A DNA stretch of 64,000 nt from Chitinophagaceae bacterium (GCA_016720775.1 JADKJX010000001.1:1162501-1226500), one strand, 5' to 3'. Shown: positions 33,182 through 41,959, numbered from the stretch's first letter. Made by a program: numbers and translations. The notes: a model not told the origin generated them from the sequence alone.

Positions 33182-33667
33182 ATGGCTGTAAAAATGAGAC
33201 TGCAGAGGCATGGCTCAAAGAAAAGACCCTTTTACTTCATCGTAGTTGCAGATGGCAGAAGCCCACGTGATGGTAAATTCATTCAAAAATTAGGTACGTA
33301 CAATCCGCTGACCGTTCCGGCTACAATCCAGATCGATCGTCAGAAAGCATTGGACTGGCTGCAAAAAGGTGCTCAACCCACCGATACTGTACGCCGTATC
33401 CTTTCTTTCAAGGGAGTGTTATACCTGAAGCATTTACTTCGTGGTGTTGGCCTCGGCTTATTTGATGAAGCTGCCGCTATGGAGAAATTCACGAAATGGA
33501 CCAGCGAGCACGACGCACATGTTGCTAAGCGCCAGGGCGCCCACAAAAAGGGCAGGACTGACCGCCGTGGCGACAAACCGTTTGTAAAAAGGGTTGCTGC
33601 TAAAGCAGAGGCGCCAGCTTCTGAACCAGTAGAAGCACCGTCTGAAGAAACTAAAACAGAAGAATAA
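33182..33667 (+). CDS. rpsP: 30S ribosomal protein S16
   Basis: A 161-residue S16. The first 80 residues hold the family core (MAVKMRLQRHGSKKRPFY, then FIQKLGTYNPLT). The C-terminal half is an extension that ends in an acidic Ala/Glu/Pro tail, as seen in Bacteroidota. It is followed by a terminator and then rimM, the classical order for these genes. Confidence 0.97.
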   Translation: MAVKMRLQRHGSKKRPFYFIVVADGRSPRDGKFIQKLGTYNPLTVPATIQIDRQKALDWLQKGAQPTDTVRRILSFKGVLYLKHLLRGVGLGLFDEAAAMEKFTKWTSEHDAHVAKRQGAHKKGRTDRRGDKPFVKRVAAKAEAPASEPVEAPSEETKTEE

Positions 33668-33691
33668 ATACCTCTGTTGTAAAATTCTTTT

Positions 33692-33722
33692 AAGTCCTGG
33701 TTTTATACCGGGACTTTTTTTA
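33692..33722 (+). terminator. rpsP terminator
   Basis: AAGTCCTGG / CCGGGACTT forms a stem with a TTTTATA loop and is followed by a T tract, 25 bases after the rpsP stop codon. Confidence 0.85.
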
Positions 33723-33732
33723 TGGAGAAGAT

Positions 33733-33836
33733 GCCAACTGCAGGATACGGGATACAAGATAGCCACATCCTGCTTCCTTTATCCTGTATCCTGCATCTTG
33801 AATCCTGTATCCAGAATCCAGTATCTTGCATCCCCA
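33733..33836 (+). repeat. ATCCTGTATC-type tandem direct repeats
   Basis: Seven or more near-copies of the unit ATCCTG(C/T)ATC, some degenerate (ATCCAGAATC), run up to the rimM start codon, with one inverted copy (GATACGGGATAC) at the left. An in-frame TTG at 33798 lies inside the array. Confidence 0.75.
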
Positions 33837-34355
33837 ATGACTCAATATTTTAAAATAGGAAAACTGGCCGCCAGCACCGGGTTAAAAGGTGAACTGGTTT
33901 TGCAGCATAACCTCGGTTCAAAAACATCACTCAAAGGTTTGGAAGCGATATTTCTTGAAGAGAAGAAGGATAATTTTATACCTTACTTCATCCAGTCGGC
34001 AAAGATCCGCAGCGAAAATGAAACGGTTATTAAACTGGAAGGGGTAGACATCATGGAAGTTGCCCGTAAACTCACTCCCAAAGAAGTATGGCTGACTGAA
34101 GAAGACTTTAAAAAATTTGCTGCTAAATCATCGCCCATATCCCTGCTTGGCTTTATGCTGATCGATGATGAAGACAACGAGATAGGTGAGATAACCGAAG
34201 TGATAGAACAGCCGCACCAGGTTTTGTGTACGGTAATGATCGAAGGAAAGGAAGCATTGATACCCATTCATGAAGAAAGCCTGGATAAGGTTGATAAGAA
34301 GAACCGGAGAGTGTATGTGATACTCCCGGATGGGTTATTGGATATTTATCGCTGA
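33837..34355 (+). CDS. rimM: Ribosome maturation factor RimM
   Basis: A 172-residue 16S rRNA processing factor that assists 30S assembly and binds S19. The N-terminal RimM domain has YFKIGKLAASTGLKGEL; the C-terminal PRC-barrel has LLGFMLID and HEESLDKVDKKNRRVYV. ATG 33837 (MTQYFKIGK) is chosen because the upstream frame is only repeat-derived sequence. It follows rpsP, but with a terminator and repeat array between them. Confidence 0.95.
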   Translation: MTQYFKIGKLAASTGLKGELVLQHNLGSKTSLKGLEAIFLEEKKDNFIPYFIQSAKIRSENETVIKLEGVDIMEVARKLTPKEVWLTEEDFKKFAAKSSPISLLGFMLIDDEDNEIGEITEVIEQPHQVLCTVMIEGKEALIPIHEESLDKVDKKNRRVYVILPDGLLDIYR

Positions 34356-34369
34356 TAAGCGGTAAAACC

Positions 34370-34492
34370 AAACCTATAAGGTTTATAAACAAACCCAAAC
34401 CTATAAGGTTTGCTAAGTCTCTTAATTTAGTAGTGATTTTATCTTTTTGAAGAGTATCAATTTTAAATACTTTAAGTAAACCTTATAGGTTT
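34370..34492. repeat. Three copies of a 15-base palindromic repeat AAACCTATAAGGTTT
   Basis: AAACCTATAAGGTTT occurs at 34370-34384 and 34397-34411, and the variant AAACCTTATAGGTTT at 34478-34492, all between rimM and dinB. A related stem, AAACCTGTAA / TTACAGGTTT, lies at 36377-36410. Confidence 0.82.
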
Positions 34493-34507
34493 AGGTTTAA
34501 AAAGGTT

Positions 34508-35659
34508 ATGAAAGAACCGCAACGCATTATAGCGCATTTTGATCTCGACTCCTTTTTTGTTTCGGTGGAAATTTTAAATAACCCTTCACTGAAAGGGAAG
34601 CCTGTTATTGTGGGCGGAAGGGAGAGAGGCGTGGTGGCTGCATGTAGTTACGAAGCAAGAAAATTCGGCATTCATTCAGGCATGCCTTCTAAAAAAGCAT
34701 TGCAGCTTTGCCCGCAGCTGATCGTCTCCAATAGTTCCCGTGCCGATTACAGCCGGTACAGCCGCTGGGTAACGCAGATCATTGCTTCCAAAGCGCCGCT
34801 GTTTGAAAAGGCATCGGTGGATGAATTCTACATTGACCTCACCGGCATGGAAAAATTCTTTAAGCCATTGCAATGGACCATTGAATTAAGACAACTGATC
34901 ATTGATGAAACACAACTTCCTATTTCATTTGGTTTGTCAAGCAATAAGATGATGGCTAAAATGGCCACCAACGAAGCAAAACCCAATGGTTACCTGCAGA
35001 TACCTTTTGGAAAGGAAAAAGAATTCCTGGCGCCGTTAACGGTAAACAAAATTCCGGGCGTAGGCGATCATACGCATGAGATATTGAAGTCCATGGGCAT
35101 CATTACCATACGGGATGTTAGTGAAAGAACAAAGGAAGACCTGGAGGAACGCCTGGGAAAATGGGGGATAGATCTTTGGTACAAAAGCCAGGGAATACAT
35201 AACGGAGAAGTTACCCAGTACCATGAAGCAAAATCTGTTTCTTCCGAAAATACGTTCAATGAGAATAAAACGGACATGAAATTTTTAAAAAGCGAACTGG
35301 TTCGGCTTACTGAGAAGATCGCTTTTGAGTTACGGCAGGATGAAAAAGTGGCCGGCTGTGTTGCCGTTAAAATAAGATACCCTGATTTTGAGACCACTTC
35401 CCGCCAGACCACCATTCCCTATACCTGCGCCGATGATGAGATCATTCCCGTGGTAAAAGAGTTATTTGACAAACTGTACCGAAAGGGAGAGCCTGTTCGT
35501 TTGCTTGGTGTACGCCTGAGTGAACTTACCAACGATGCCATTCAGACCAATTTATTTGATGACGTGGAGCGTAAATCAGGTTTGTATAAGGCCATAGATA
35601 ATGTTAAAAACCGGTTTGGGAAAAATTCGCTCACCCGGGCCTCCTCAACAAAAAAATAA
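34508..35659 (+). CDS. dinB: DNA polymerase IV (Y family)
   Basis: A 383-residue translesion polymerase. Visible motifs are the N-terminal IAHFDLDSFFVSVE with metal-binding Asp, the catalytic SVDEFYIDLTG and the HhH-like KIPGVGDHTHEILKSMG. The C-terminal little-finger domain is complete. It lacks an obvious beta-clamp motif at the very C-terminus, although QTNLFDD near the end could serve as one. It follows the palindrome cluster; no SOS-type box was recognised. Confidence 0.94.
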   Translation: MKEPQRIIAHFDLDSFFVSVEILNNPSLKGKPVIVGGRERGVVAACSYEARKFGIHSGMPSKKALQLCPQLIVSNSSRADYSRYSRWVTQIIASKAPLFEKASVDEFYIDLTGMEKFFKPLQWTIELRQLIIDETQLPISFGLSSNKMMAKMATNEAKPNGYLQIPFGKEKEFLAPLTVNKIPGVGDHTHEILKSMGIITIRDVSERTKEDLEERLGKWGIDLWYKSQGIHNGEVTQYHEAKSVSSENTFNENKTDMKFLKSELVRLTEKIAFELRQDEKVAGCVAVKIRYPDFETTSRQTTIPYTCADDEIIPVVKELFDKLYRKGEPVRLLGVRLSELTNDAIQTNLFDDVERKSGLYKAIDNVKNRFGKNSLTRASSTKK

Positions 35660-35704
35660 GTTTGTAATTTCATCTACTCTTACACACTTAAAATTTTTAA
35701 TACT

Positions 35705-36340
35705 ATGAGTTTACGTTTAGGGGATATTGCTCCCAACTTTCAGGCAAAAACATCATTAGGAGAAATTGATTTTTACGAATACTTAGGCGATTCATGGGGA
35801 ATTTTATTTTCTCATCCTGCAGATTATACGCCTGTTTGTACAACCGAACTCGGGCGCACTGCATTACTTAAAGACGAATTTGCCAAACGCAATGTAAAAG
35901 TGCTGGCTTTAAGTGTTGATCCGGTGGACAAACATTTAAGCTGGATCAGTGATATCAATGAAACACAAAATTGCTCGGTGGAATTCCCGATCATTGCCGA
36001 TGATGACAGGAAGGTTTCTGAATTGTATGATTTCATTCATCCCAATGCATCGGCAACCGCAACTGTGCGTTCACTGGTGATCATTGGCCCTGATAAAGCC
36101 GTTAAACTGATCATCACTTACCCGGCTTCTACCGGAAGGAATTTTGTTGAAGTATTACGTGTTGTGGATTCCTTACAACTTACTGCCAACTACAGTGTGG
36201 CTACACCTGCTAACTGGATTGAAGGCGAAAGTGTAATTGTAGTGCCGGCCGTGAGTACCGAAGATGCGATCAAAAAATTCCCGAAAGGAGTTGAAATTGT
36301 AAAACCTTATCTGCGTTATACACCGCAACCGAATATTTAA
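35705..36340 (+). CDS. Peroxiredoxin, Prx6 / 1-Cys type
   Basis: A 211-residue thiol peroxidase that reduces hydrogen and organic peroxides. The peroxidatic cysteine is C45 in HPADYTPVCTTELG. The length and C-terminal extension match the Prx6 group. The conserved RSLVIIGPDKAVKLIITYPASTG region forms the core strand. It is monocistronic and ends before a two-sided hairpin. No transcription factor site was recognised. Confidence 0.94.
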   Translation: MSLRLGDIAPNFQAKTSLGEIDFYEYLGDSWGILFSHPADYTPVCTTELGRTALLKDEFAKRNVKVLALSVDPVDKHLSWISDINETQNCSVEFPIIADDDRKVSELYDFIHPNASATATVRSLVIIGPDKAVKLIITYPASTGRNFVEVLRVVDSLQLTANYSVATPANWIEGESVIVVPAVSTEDAIKKFPKGVEIVKPYLRYTPQPNI

Positions 36341-36376
36341 TACTGGTCGGGACGCTTGGGCGGCCTGCCTGGTATT

Positions 36377-36413
36377 AAACCTGTAAATGTTTAAAAACCT
36401 TACAGGTTTTTTC
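36377..36413. terminator. Shared hairpin between the peroxiredoxin and RluA-type genes
   Basis: AAACCTGTAA / TTACAGGTTT forms a stem and has T runs on one side and A runs on the other, between two convergent genes. It overlaps the last codons of the synthase on the minus strand, where it encodes KNL-stop. Confidence 0.65.
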
Positions 36414-37119
36414 TCAATTGCTGCAATAAAGCCCTGATATCTTTTGGTAATTCCGCCTGCAGATCAATGATCTTCCCATATTCATCAATAAACTTCAACC
36501 GCCAGGAGTGTAAGGCCAGCCTGTTGAGCATGGGCCTTTCTTCTTCATCGTGCCTGCTGAGTTTGAATTTCTTTTTTAGGGAAGAGAGTAATACCGGTTT
36601 ACCATCGCCATATAGTTCATCGCAGGCAAGCGGGTGCCCCATGTTCTTGCAATGAACCCGTATCTGGTGCGTACGGCCCGTGTGCAGTTGAAACTGAAGC
36701 AGTGAAAAAGACTTGTGTTCTTCCACCACTTCGTAATCTGTTACAGAAGGTTTACCGTTCCGGTGAACAACCATCAATCCTTTTTGCAAGAGATGCTCAC
36801 TGATGGGCGCATCCATGGTTCCCTTTTTTTCTTCAGGAGACCCGATCACCAGGCCCTGGTAATATTTTTTCAATTTTTCTTTCTTCAAAAGCCGGGAGAA
36901 ATATTTGTGCGCTTCTTCTGTCTTTGCGAAAATGATTATGCCGCTGGTATCTTTATCCAGGCGATGAACCGTAAAAATTGCTCCGTACTTTTCCAGCAGG
37001 ATATCTTTAAGCGAGATTTCGCTTTGCATCCGGTCGGGAATGGATAACATGCCGGCGGGTTTATTAACGGCAATAAAAGAATCATTTTCAAAAATGACCT
37101 CGGGATTGATCTTTTTCAC
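36400..37119 (-). CDS. RluA-family RNA pseudouridine synthase
   Basis: A 239-residue synthase that isomerises uridine in rRNA or tRNA. The catalytic aspartate lies in VHRLDKDTSGI, and the GRTHQIRVHCKNMGHPL motif is complete. It has no S4 domain, so it resembles the small RluA/TruC-like members. It starts two bases after the stop codon of the RsuA-type synthase upstream on the minus strand, so the two are probably coupled. The specific target uridine cannot be assigned. Confidence 0.9.
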   Translation of the reverse strand: MKKINPEVIFENDSFIAVNKPAGMLSIPDRMQSEISLKDILLEKYGAIFTVHRLDKDTSGIIIFAKTEEAHKYFSRLLKKEKLKKYYQGLVIGSPEEKKGTMDAPISEHLLQKGLMVVHRNGKPSVTDYEVVEEHKSFSLLQFQLHTGRTHQIRVHCKNMGHPLACDELYGDGKPVLLSSLKKKFKLSRHDEEERPMLNRLALHSWRLKFIDEYGKIIDLQAELPKDIRALLQQLRKNL

Positions 37120-37121
37120 AC

Positions 37122-38147
37122 TTATTTCGTTTTGGAAGCATTCATGTACTTAAGCAGCCTGATCTCTTTCTCACTCAGGTAGCGCCACTTGCTGCGTTCT
37201 ACATTTTTTTTGGTGAGGTTGGCATACATCACCCGGTCGAGGCCCTTTACATCATAACCCAGGTGTTCAAATATGCGGCGTACAATGCGGTTGCGCCCGC
37301 TGTGCAGTTCGATGCCGATGATGGATTTGTCTTTGCTGTCGGCATAAGCCAGGCTGTCGATGTGGATCTCGCCATCTTCTAATTTCAATCCCTTTAATAT
37401 CTTATCAAAGTCAGCTTTTACAAGTGGCTTATCAAGCTTCACTTCGTAGATCTTTTTTATTTCGTAGCTCGGGTGTGATAATTTCTGGGTAAGGTCGCCG
37501 TCATTCGTCAGCAATAAAACACCCGACGTGTTGCGGTCTAATCTGCCGATGGGATAAACCCGTTCTGCGGTTGCATTTTTTATTAACTGCAGTACGGTCT
37601 TTCTTCCCTGCGGATCATCGGTGGTTGTAATATAATCTTTTGGTTTATTCAGTAAAATATAAACCAGGTTCTTGGTTACAAATAATTTTTTGCCGTTGTA
37701 AAACACTTCATCTTTTTGCTGTACTTTATAACCCGGCTCTGTTGCAACTGCTCCATTCACTTTTACTTTACCGGCACTAATCAATTCAACGGCATCTCTG
37801 CGGGAACATACGCCGCAATGTGCCAGGAATTTATTCAATGGCATAATGCCTGTTGGCGCATTGTCATTGGCTGCTGCTGCTTTGGCTGACTTAGTGGGTG
37901 TTTTTTTTGCTGTTGCCCCTGGTTTTTCTTCACCGGTTATTGCAGGTGTTTTTCCTTTAGCAGCGTTTGCTGCAGCGGGGGCCATTCCATTCTTCTTCGC
38001 CTGCCGGGCCTGGTATTCTTCTTCTTTTTTCTTGTCAAAAAAAGCATTGCGTTCCTTGCGGTATTTTTTCTTTTCCTGGCGGAACTCTTCTTTTACAACG
38101 CTGTTCTTCTTTTTTGAAGCAAATTTCTGAAACGGCGACTGGCTCAT
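37122..38147 (-). CDS. RsuA/RluB-family RNA pseudouridine synthase
   Basis: A 341-residue synthase with an S4 RNA-binding domain (LNKFLAHCGVCSRRDAVELI, about 103-160) and catalytic aspartate in GRLDRNTSGVLLLT. The first 100 residues are a low-complexity Lys/Ala/Glu-rich extension, common in Bacteroidota members. RluB-type enzymes modify 23S rRNA; the exact target is not shown here. It is first in the two-gene unit with the RluA-type synthase. Confidence 0.92.
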   Translation of the reverse strand: MSQSPFQKFASKKKNSVVKEEFRQEKKKYRKERNAFFDKKKEEEYQARQAKKNGMAPAAANAAKGKTPAITGEEKPGATAKKTPTKSAKAAAANDNAPTGIMPLNKFLAHCGVCSRRDAVELISAGKVKVNGAVATEPGYKVQQKDEVFYNGKKLFVTKNLVYILLNKPKDYITTTDDPQGRKTVLQLIKNATAERVYPIGRLDRNTSGVLLLTNDGDLTQKLSHPSYEIKKIYEVKLDKPLVKADFDKILKGLKLEDGEIHIDSLAYADSKDKSIIGIELHSGRNRIVRRIFEHLGYDVKGLDRVMYANLTKKNVERSKWRYLSEKEIRLLKYMNASKTK

Positions 38148-38188
38148 GTGTGAAAGTGTTTTGCTGTTATTTCAACAGTAGTGAGCGG

Positions 38189-38196
38189 CAAAGATA
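38189..38196 (-). promoter_or_regulatory. Promoter of the pseudouridine synthase pair, -7 box
   Basis: TATCTTTG on the minus strand matches TAnnTTTG, 41 bases before the start codon at 38147. Confidence 0.6.
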
Positions 38197-38237
38197 GCCT
38201 ATTTACCTGGTCTGACGTCCCGTCTGACCAACTCAAC

Positions 38238-39278
38238 CTATTTCTTATTGGCCAGTTGCCCACAAGCGGCATCAATGTCCTTGCCACGGCTCCGGCGCAG
38301 GCGTACATTAACCCGGTGCTTGGCTAAGTAGTCGGTGAACTGCTGGGTCTTGTCTTCATCCGGTTTCATGAAAGAAGCTTTATCAATTGGGTTGTATTCG
38401 ATCACGTTGATGAGGTGAGTAGGAATTTGCCGATAGATCTTTATCAGGTCATTGGCATCTTCAATGGAATCGTTTACATCTTTGAATAAAATGTATTCCA
38501 AGGTGATGTCGTTCTTCGTCTGCTCATAAAAATAATTCAGCGCTTCTATCAATACGTCAATGCTGTTGCTTTCATTGATTGGCATGATGGCATCCCGTTT
38601 TTTATCGCTGGCAGCATGTAGTGAAAGTGCCAGGTTGAACCGTACCTTATCATCGCCCAATTGCCTGATCTGTTTTGCCACACCGGCGGTTGATACGGTG
38701 ATTCGCTTCGGGCTCATGCCCATGCCGTCGTTGGAAGTGATGCGGTCAATTGCCTGCAGCACATTCTTATAATTCAGCAACGGCTCACCCATGCCCATAA
38801 AAACAATATTAGTGAGTTTGGTGCCGTACACTTTTTCGCTTTGCTGATTCAGTAAAGCCACCTGGTCATATATCTCATCAAAATTCAGGTTGCGTTTGCG
38901 GTCCATATAACCCGTAGCACAAAACTTACAACTGAGGCTGCACCCAATTTGCGATGACACGCAGGCCGTTTGTCTTTTTTCCGTTGGGATCAAAACACCT
39001 TCTACAAAATGTCCGTCGAAGGTTTTAAATTTCGACTTAACCGTTCCGTCGCTGCTAACCTGGTTGGTATCAACCGTAATGGCCGGCAGCGAAAAGTTAT
39101 CCGCCAGTTTCTGCCGCAGTTCTTTGGAAAGATTGCTCATATCATCAAAACTCCGGGCATTTTTCTTCCATATCCATTCGTAGGTTTGAATGGCACGAAA
39201 CTTTTTATCTCCTATCGATTCAAAATATTCCTTCAGTTCGGGGAGGCTGAGCGTTCTGATGTTCTTTACTGCGGTCAT
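38238..39278 (-). CDS. rlmN: Dual-specificity RNA methyltransferase RlmN
   Basis: A 346-residue radical SAM enzyme that makes 2-methyladenosine in 23S rRNA (A2503) and some tRNAs. The cluster motif is CSLSCKFCATG. The family pattern FMGMGEPLLNY and the C-terminal region with the catalytic cysteine (AACGQL) are present. A TAnnTTTG box ends four bases before the ATG, suggesting a leaderless mRNA. Confidence 0.96.
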   Translation of the reverse strand: MTAVKNIRTLSLPELKEYFESIGDKKFRAIQTYEWIWKKNARSFDDMSNLSKELRQKLADNFSLPAITVDTNQVSSDGTVKSKFKTFDGHFVEGVLIPTEKRQTACVSSQIGCSLSCKFCATGYMDRKRNLNFDEIYDQVALLNQQSEKVYGTKLTNIVFMGMGEPLLNYKNVLQAIDRITSNDGMGMSPKRITVSTAGVAKQIRQLGDDKVRFNLALSLHAASDKKRDAIMPINESNSIDVLIEALNYFYEQTKNDITLEYILFKDVNDSIEDANDLIKIYRQIPTHLINVIEYNPIDKASFMKPDEDKTQQFTDYLAKHRVNVRLRRSRGKDIDAACGQLANKK

Positions 39279-39282
39279 GCGG

Positions 39283-39290
39283 CAAAGGTA
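39283..39290 (-). promoter_or_regulatory. rlmN promoter, -7 box (leaderless arrangement)
   Basis: TACCTTTG on the minus strand is followed by CCGC and then ATG. If transcription starts a few bases after the box, as the -7 name implies, the mRNA would begin at or next to the start codon. Confidence 0.6.
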
Positions 39291-39327
39291 CTACGGACAA
39301 GCCTATTCCCGGCATTTATCATGATAA

Positions 39328-39400
39328 TTGAACCACACAGGACCCGGGAAACATGCGTATGTGTATCTCTATGTAAGCTATGTTTCTATGTGGTTCAACA
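39328..39400. repeat. Inverted-repeat element, GAACCACA ... TGTGGTTC family
   Basis: The arms TTGAACCACACAGG and CTATGTGGTTCAA enclose inner ATGT/ACAT-rich arms, between divergent rlmN and the sugar dehydrogenase gene. It is related to the elements at 25378 and 41912. Confidence 0.75.
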
Positions 39401-39475
39401 TTAATTAAGAGCCATTCGTCAAAAGCCCTGGCCCGGTTCCCCAAAAAATTGTAGCTTCCATACAGATAATATGCC

Positions 39476-40582
39476 ATGCGTAAATATTTTTTATTACTGA
39501 TCATCTTTTCTTATTCATGCAGCAGTTGTAATTCTGCCCCGGGATCAAATTCCAATGTTGATACACCCACCGATTCGGTGAGAACTATTAAGAGTGGACT
39601 GAATTATCCCTGGGAAATATTATGGGGAAAGGATGACCATATCTGGATGACCGAGCGGGGAGGAAGGATCAGCAAGATCGATCCCAAAACCGGAACTACT
39701 GTTTTTTATTCAACCATTGCAGAAGTGATAGCAAACAATGAAGGCGGAATGCTGGGCATGGTGCAGCACCCTGACTTTTTAAACAATGGATTATTTTATG
39801 TGGTATATAATTACCGGAGTTCCGGCAACTACCTGGAAAAAATGGTGCAGATGAAATATGAGAATGGAAATATGCACCCGGTAAAGACATTGATCCAGAA
39901 TATTCCGGCAGCAAGTAATCACGATGGGTCGAGGCTCTTGATAAGTGCCGGTACAGATCCAAAACTTTTTATGACAACCGGCGATGCTACGGAAAAGAAC
40001 AACGCTCAAAATACTTCTTCACTTTCCGGTAAGGTTTTACGTTTTAACCTGGATGGCAGCATTCCTGCTGACAATCCTTTTCCCAATTCACCGGTATGGA
40101 GTTATGGCCATCGCAACCAGCAGGGATTGGTGATGGTGAATGGCATCCTGTACGCCAGCGAACATGGACCAACTGTTGAAGATGAAGTGAACATCATTGA
40201 AAATAATCGCAACTATGGCTGGCCCAATGTGAATGGTTCTTGCGACCAGGTGGATGAGATCAGTTTTTGTTCTGTTGCCAATGTAAAGGAACCCATCTGG
40301 AGCAGCGGCAGCAGTACCATTGCCGTTTGCGGACTGGACTACTACGGTAGTAACAAAATCCCAGCCTGGAAGAATTGTTTGCTGATGCTAACGCTGAAAG
40401 ATGCAAGCCTGCGGGCTCTTAAGTTAAATGCCGATGGGAAAGGCATTGCCAGTCAGCAGACTTATTTTAAAAATCGTTTTGGCCGTTTGAGAGATATCTG
40501 TATCTCACCAGCCGGCAATGTATACATATGCACAAGCAACGGAAGTAATGGGGATGTGTTGCTGGAAATATCTAAACTTTAG
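39476..40582 (+). CDS. PQQ-dependent aldose sugar dehydrogenase-like lipoprotein
   Basis: A 368-residue protein of the glucose/sorbosone dehydrogenase beta-propeller family, which in studied members oxidises sugars with PQQ. The signal peptide ends near SCSSC, suggesting a lipid anchor. Family blocks include NYPWEILWG, NEGGMLGMVQHPDF, SGKVLRFNLDGSIP, YGHRNQQGLV and EHGPTVEDEVN. PQQ use is inferred from the family. It is monocistronic, between a repeat element and the thiolase promoter. Confidence 0.85.
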   Translation: MRKYFLLLIIFSYSCSSCNSAPGSNSNVDTPTDSVRTIKSGLNYPWEILWGKDDHIWMTERGGRISKIDPKTGTTVFYSTIAEVIANNEGGMLGMVQHPDFLNNGLFYVVYNYRSSGNYLEKMVQMKYENGNMHPVKTLIQNIPAASNHDGSRLLISAGTDPKLFMTTGDATEKNNAQNTSSLSGKVLRFNLDGSIPADNPFPNSPVWSYGHRNQQGLVMVNGILYASEHGPTVEDEVNIIENNRNYGWPNVNGSCDQVDEISFCSVANVKEPIWSSGSSTIAVCGLDYYGSNKIPAWKNCLLMLTLKDASLRALKLNADGKGIASQQTYFKNRFGRLRDICISPAGNVYICTSNGSNGDVLLEISKL

Positions 40583-40586
40583 CCTC

Positions 40587-40594
40587 TATATTTG
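40587..40594 (+). promoter_or_regulatory. Thiolase promoter, -7 box
   Basis: TATATTTG matches TAnnTTTG, 110 bases before the thiolase start. A perfect palindrome lies in the inferred leader. Confidence 0.5.
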
Positions 40595-40637
40595 TATTAA
40601 TATAAAAATGTTCAGTAATGATCTGCTGTACAAGAGT

Positions 40638-40657
40638 GTCCCGAAAGCTTTCGGGAC
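40638..40657. repeat. Perfect 20-base palindrome GTCCCGAAAGCTTTCGGGAC
   Basis: All 20 bases are self-complementary. It lies in the inferred leader of the thiolase gene, not followed by a T tract, so it is more likely a dispersed repeat than a terminator. Confidence 0.8.
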
Positions 40658-40704
40658 CTATGAAGCCAGGTTCAGTTCCCAAACCTGACCAATAAAAACA
40701 AACT

Positions 40705-41898
40705 ATGCAAACAGTCTATGTAATTGATGCCGTACGTACCCCCATTGGAAAATATGGCGGCTCCCTAAGCGGCGTAAGGCCCGATGATCTGCTGGCACAT
40801 GTTATTAAAGTGCTGGTGAGCCGCAACTCCAGCATTGATGTAAATGTCATTGAAGATGTGATTGCCGGTGCTGCCAACCAAAGCGGGGAAGACAACCGGA
40901 ATGTGGCCCGTATGGCAGCACTGCTGGCCGGATTGCCTAATACGGTTGCAGGCAATACAGTAAATCGTCTTTGTGCAAGCGGATTGCAGGCCATTATGGA
41001 TGCTGCACGTGCCATTGCATGTGGCGATGGCGACCTGATCATTGCATGTGGGGTTGAGAGTATGAGCAGGGCTCCGTTTGTTGTTCCGAAAAGCGCCAGC
41101 GCTTTTGGAAGAGATCCGCAAATTGCCGATACCACCCTGGGCTGGCGTTTTGTAAATAAGCGCCTGGCTGAATTGTATTACCCTTATACTATGGGCGAAA
41201 CGGCCGAGAATGTTGCCAAGCGCTGGAATATCAGTCGCCATGCACAGGATGAGTTTGCATTGGAAAGCCAACGCAAATACGAACGGGCTTTTACCGAGAA
41301 TAAATGGAAAGATGAGATTACTCCGGTGCAGGTTCAGATAGAGAAACAGGTTTTTGATTTTGATAAGGACGAACATCCACGTTTAACAAGTTTGGAAAAA
41401 TTAAAATTATTAAAACCAGCCTTCGCCAAAGACGGAACTGTTACTGCCGGAAACAGCAGTGGAATCAATGATGGGGCTGCAGCCATGTTGCTGGCCAGTG
41501 AAGCAGCTGTAACAAAATACGGCCTGCAACCCATGGCAAAAATTGTGAGCATGGCCGTGGTGGGTGTTGATCCGGCGATAATGGGTATTGGCCCGGTGCC
41601 GGCTACCAACAAAGCCCTGGAAAGAGCAAAATTGAATGTTACTGACCTCGACCTGATCGAATTGAATGAAGCATTTGCTTCGCAATCCATTGCCTGTATT
41701 CACGACCTGGGATTAGACCTTGAAAAAGTAAATGTGAATGGCGGCGCCATTGCGCTGGGGCATCCATTGGGTTGTAGTGGTGTTCGTATATCTACAACAT
41801 TATTACATGAATTAAAAAGAAGAAAAGGAAGATACGGGCTGGCTACGATGTGTGTGGGAGTGGGGCAGGGTTCGGCAATTATTTATGAAGGGTTATAA
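40705..41898 (+). CDS. Acetyl-CoA C-acyltransferase (thiolase), 3-oxoadipyl-CoA thiolase-like
   Basis: A 397-residue thiolase with the full active site: acyl-accepting C90 (NRLCASG), GHPLGCSG histidine near 353 and MCVGVGQG cysteine near 383. The N-terminus (VYVIDAVRTPIGKYGG) and the FGR..ADTTLGWRF loop closely resemble PcaF/PaaJ-type enzymes, which cleave 3-oxoadipyl-CoA to succinyl-CoA and acetyl-CoA. No other aromatic degradation gene is in the window, so general fatty-acid or acetoacetyl-CoA use remains possible. Confidence 0.9.
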   Translation: MQTVYVIDAVRTPIGKYGGSLSGVRPDDLLAHVIKVLVSRNSSIDVNVIEDVIAGAANQSGEDNRNVARMAALLAGLPNTVAGNTVNRLCASGLQAIMDAARAIACGDGDLIIACGVESMSRAPFVVPKSASAFGRDPQIADTTLGWRFVNKRLAELYYPYTMGETAENVAKRWNISRHAQDEFALESQRKYERAFTENKWKDEITPVQVQIEKQVFDFDKDEHPRLTSLEKLKLLKPAFAKDGTVTAGNSSGINDGAAAMLLASEAAVTKYGLQPMAKIVSMAVVGVDPAIMGIGPVPATNKALERAKLNVTDLDLIELNEAFASQSIACIHDLGLDLEKVNVNGGAIALGHPLGCSGVRISTTLLHELKRRKGRYGLATMCVGVGQGSAIIYEGL

Positions 41899-41911
41899 GT
41901 TTTTAAAACAA

Positions 41912-41950
41912 TTGAACCAAACTATGTTACCTATGTGCCTATGTGGTTCA
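41912..41950. repeat. GAACCA ... TGTGGTTCA repeat after the thiolase gene
   Basis: TTGAACCA...CTATGTTACCTATG...CCTATGTGGTTCAA is a shorter member of the family seen at 25378 and 39328. It lies between the thiolase and convergent hisS and may form a hairpin. Confidence 0.7.
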
Positions 41951-41959
41951 AAAAATAAC

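Noticed and set aside
40638..40657. Palindrome as a terminator of the sugar dehydrogenase gene
   Set aside because: There is no T tract after it, and a promoter box for the next gene lies upstream of it.
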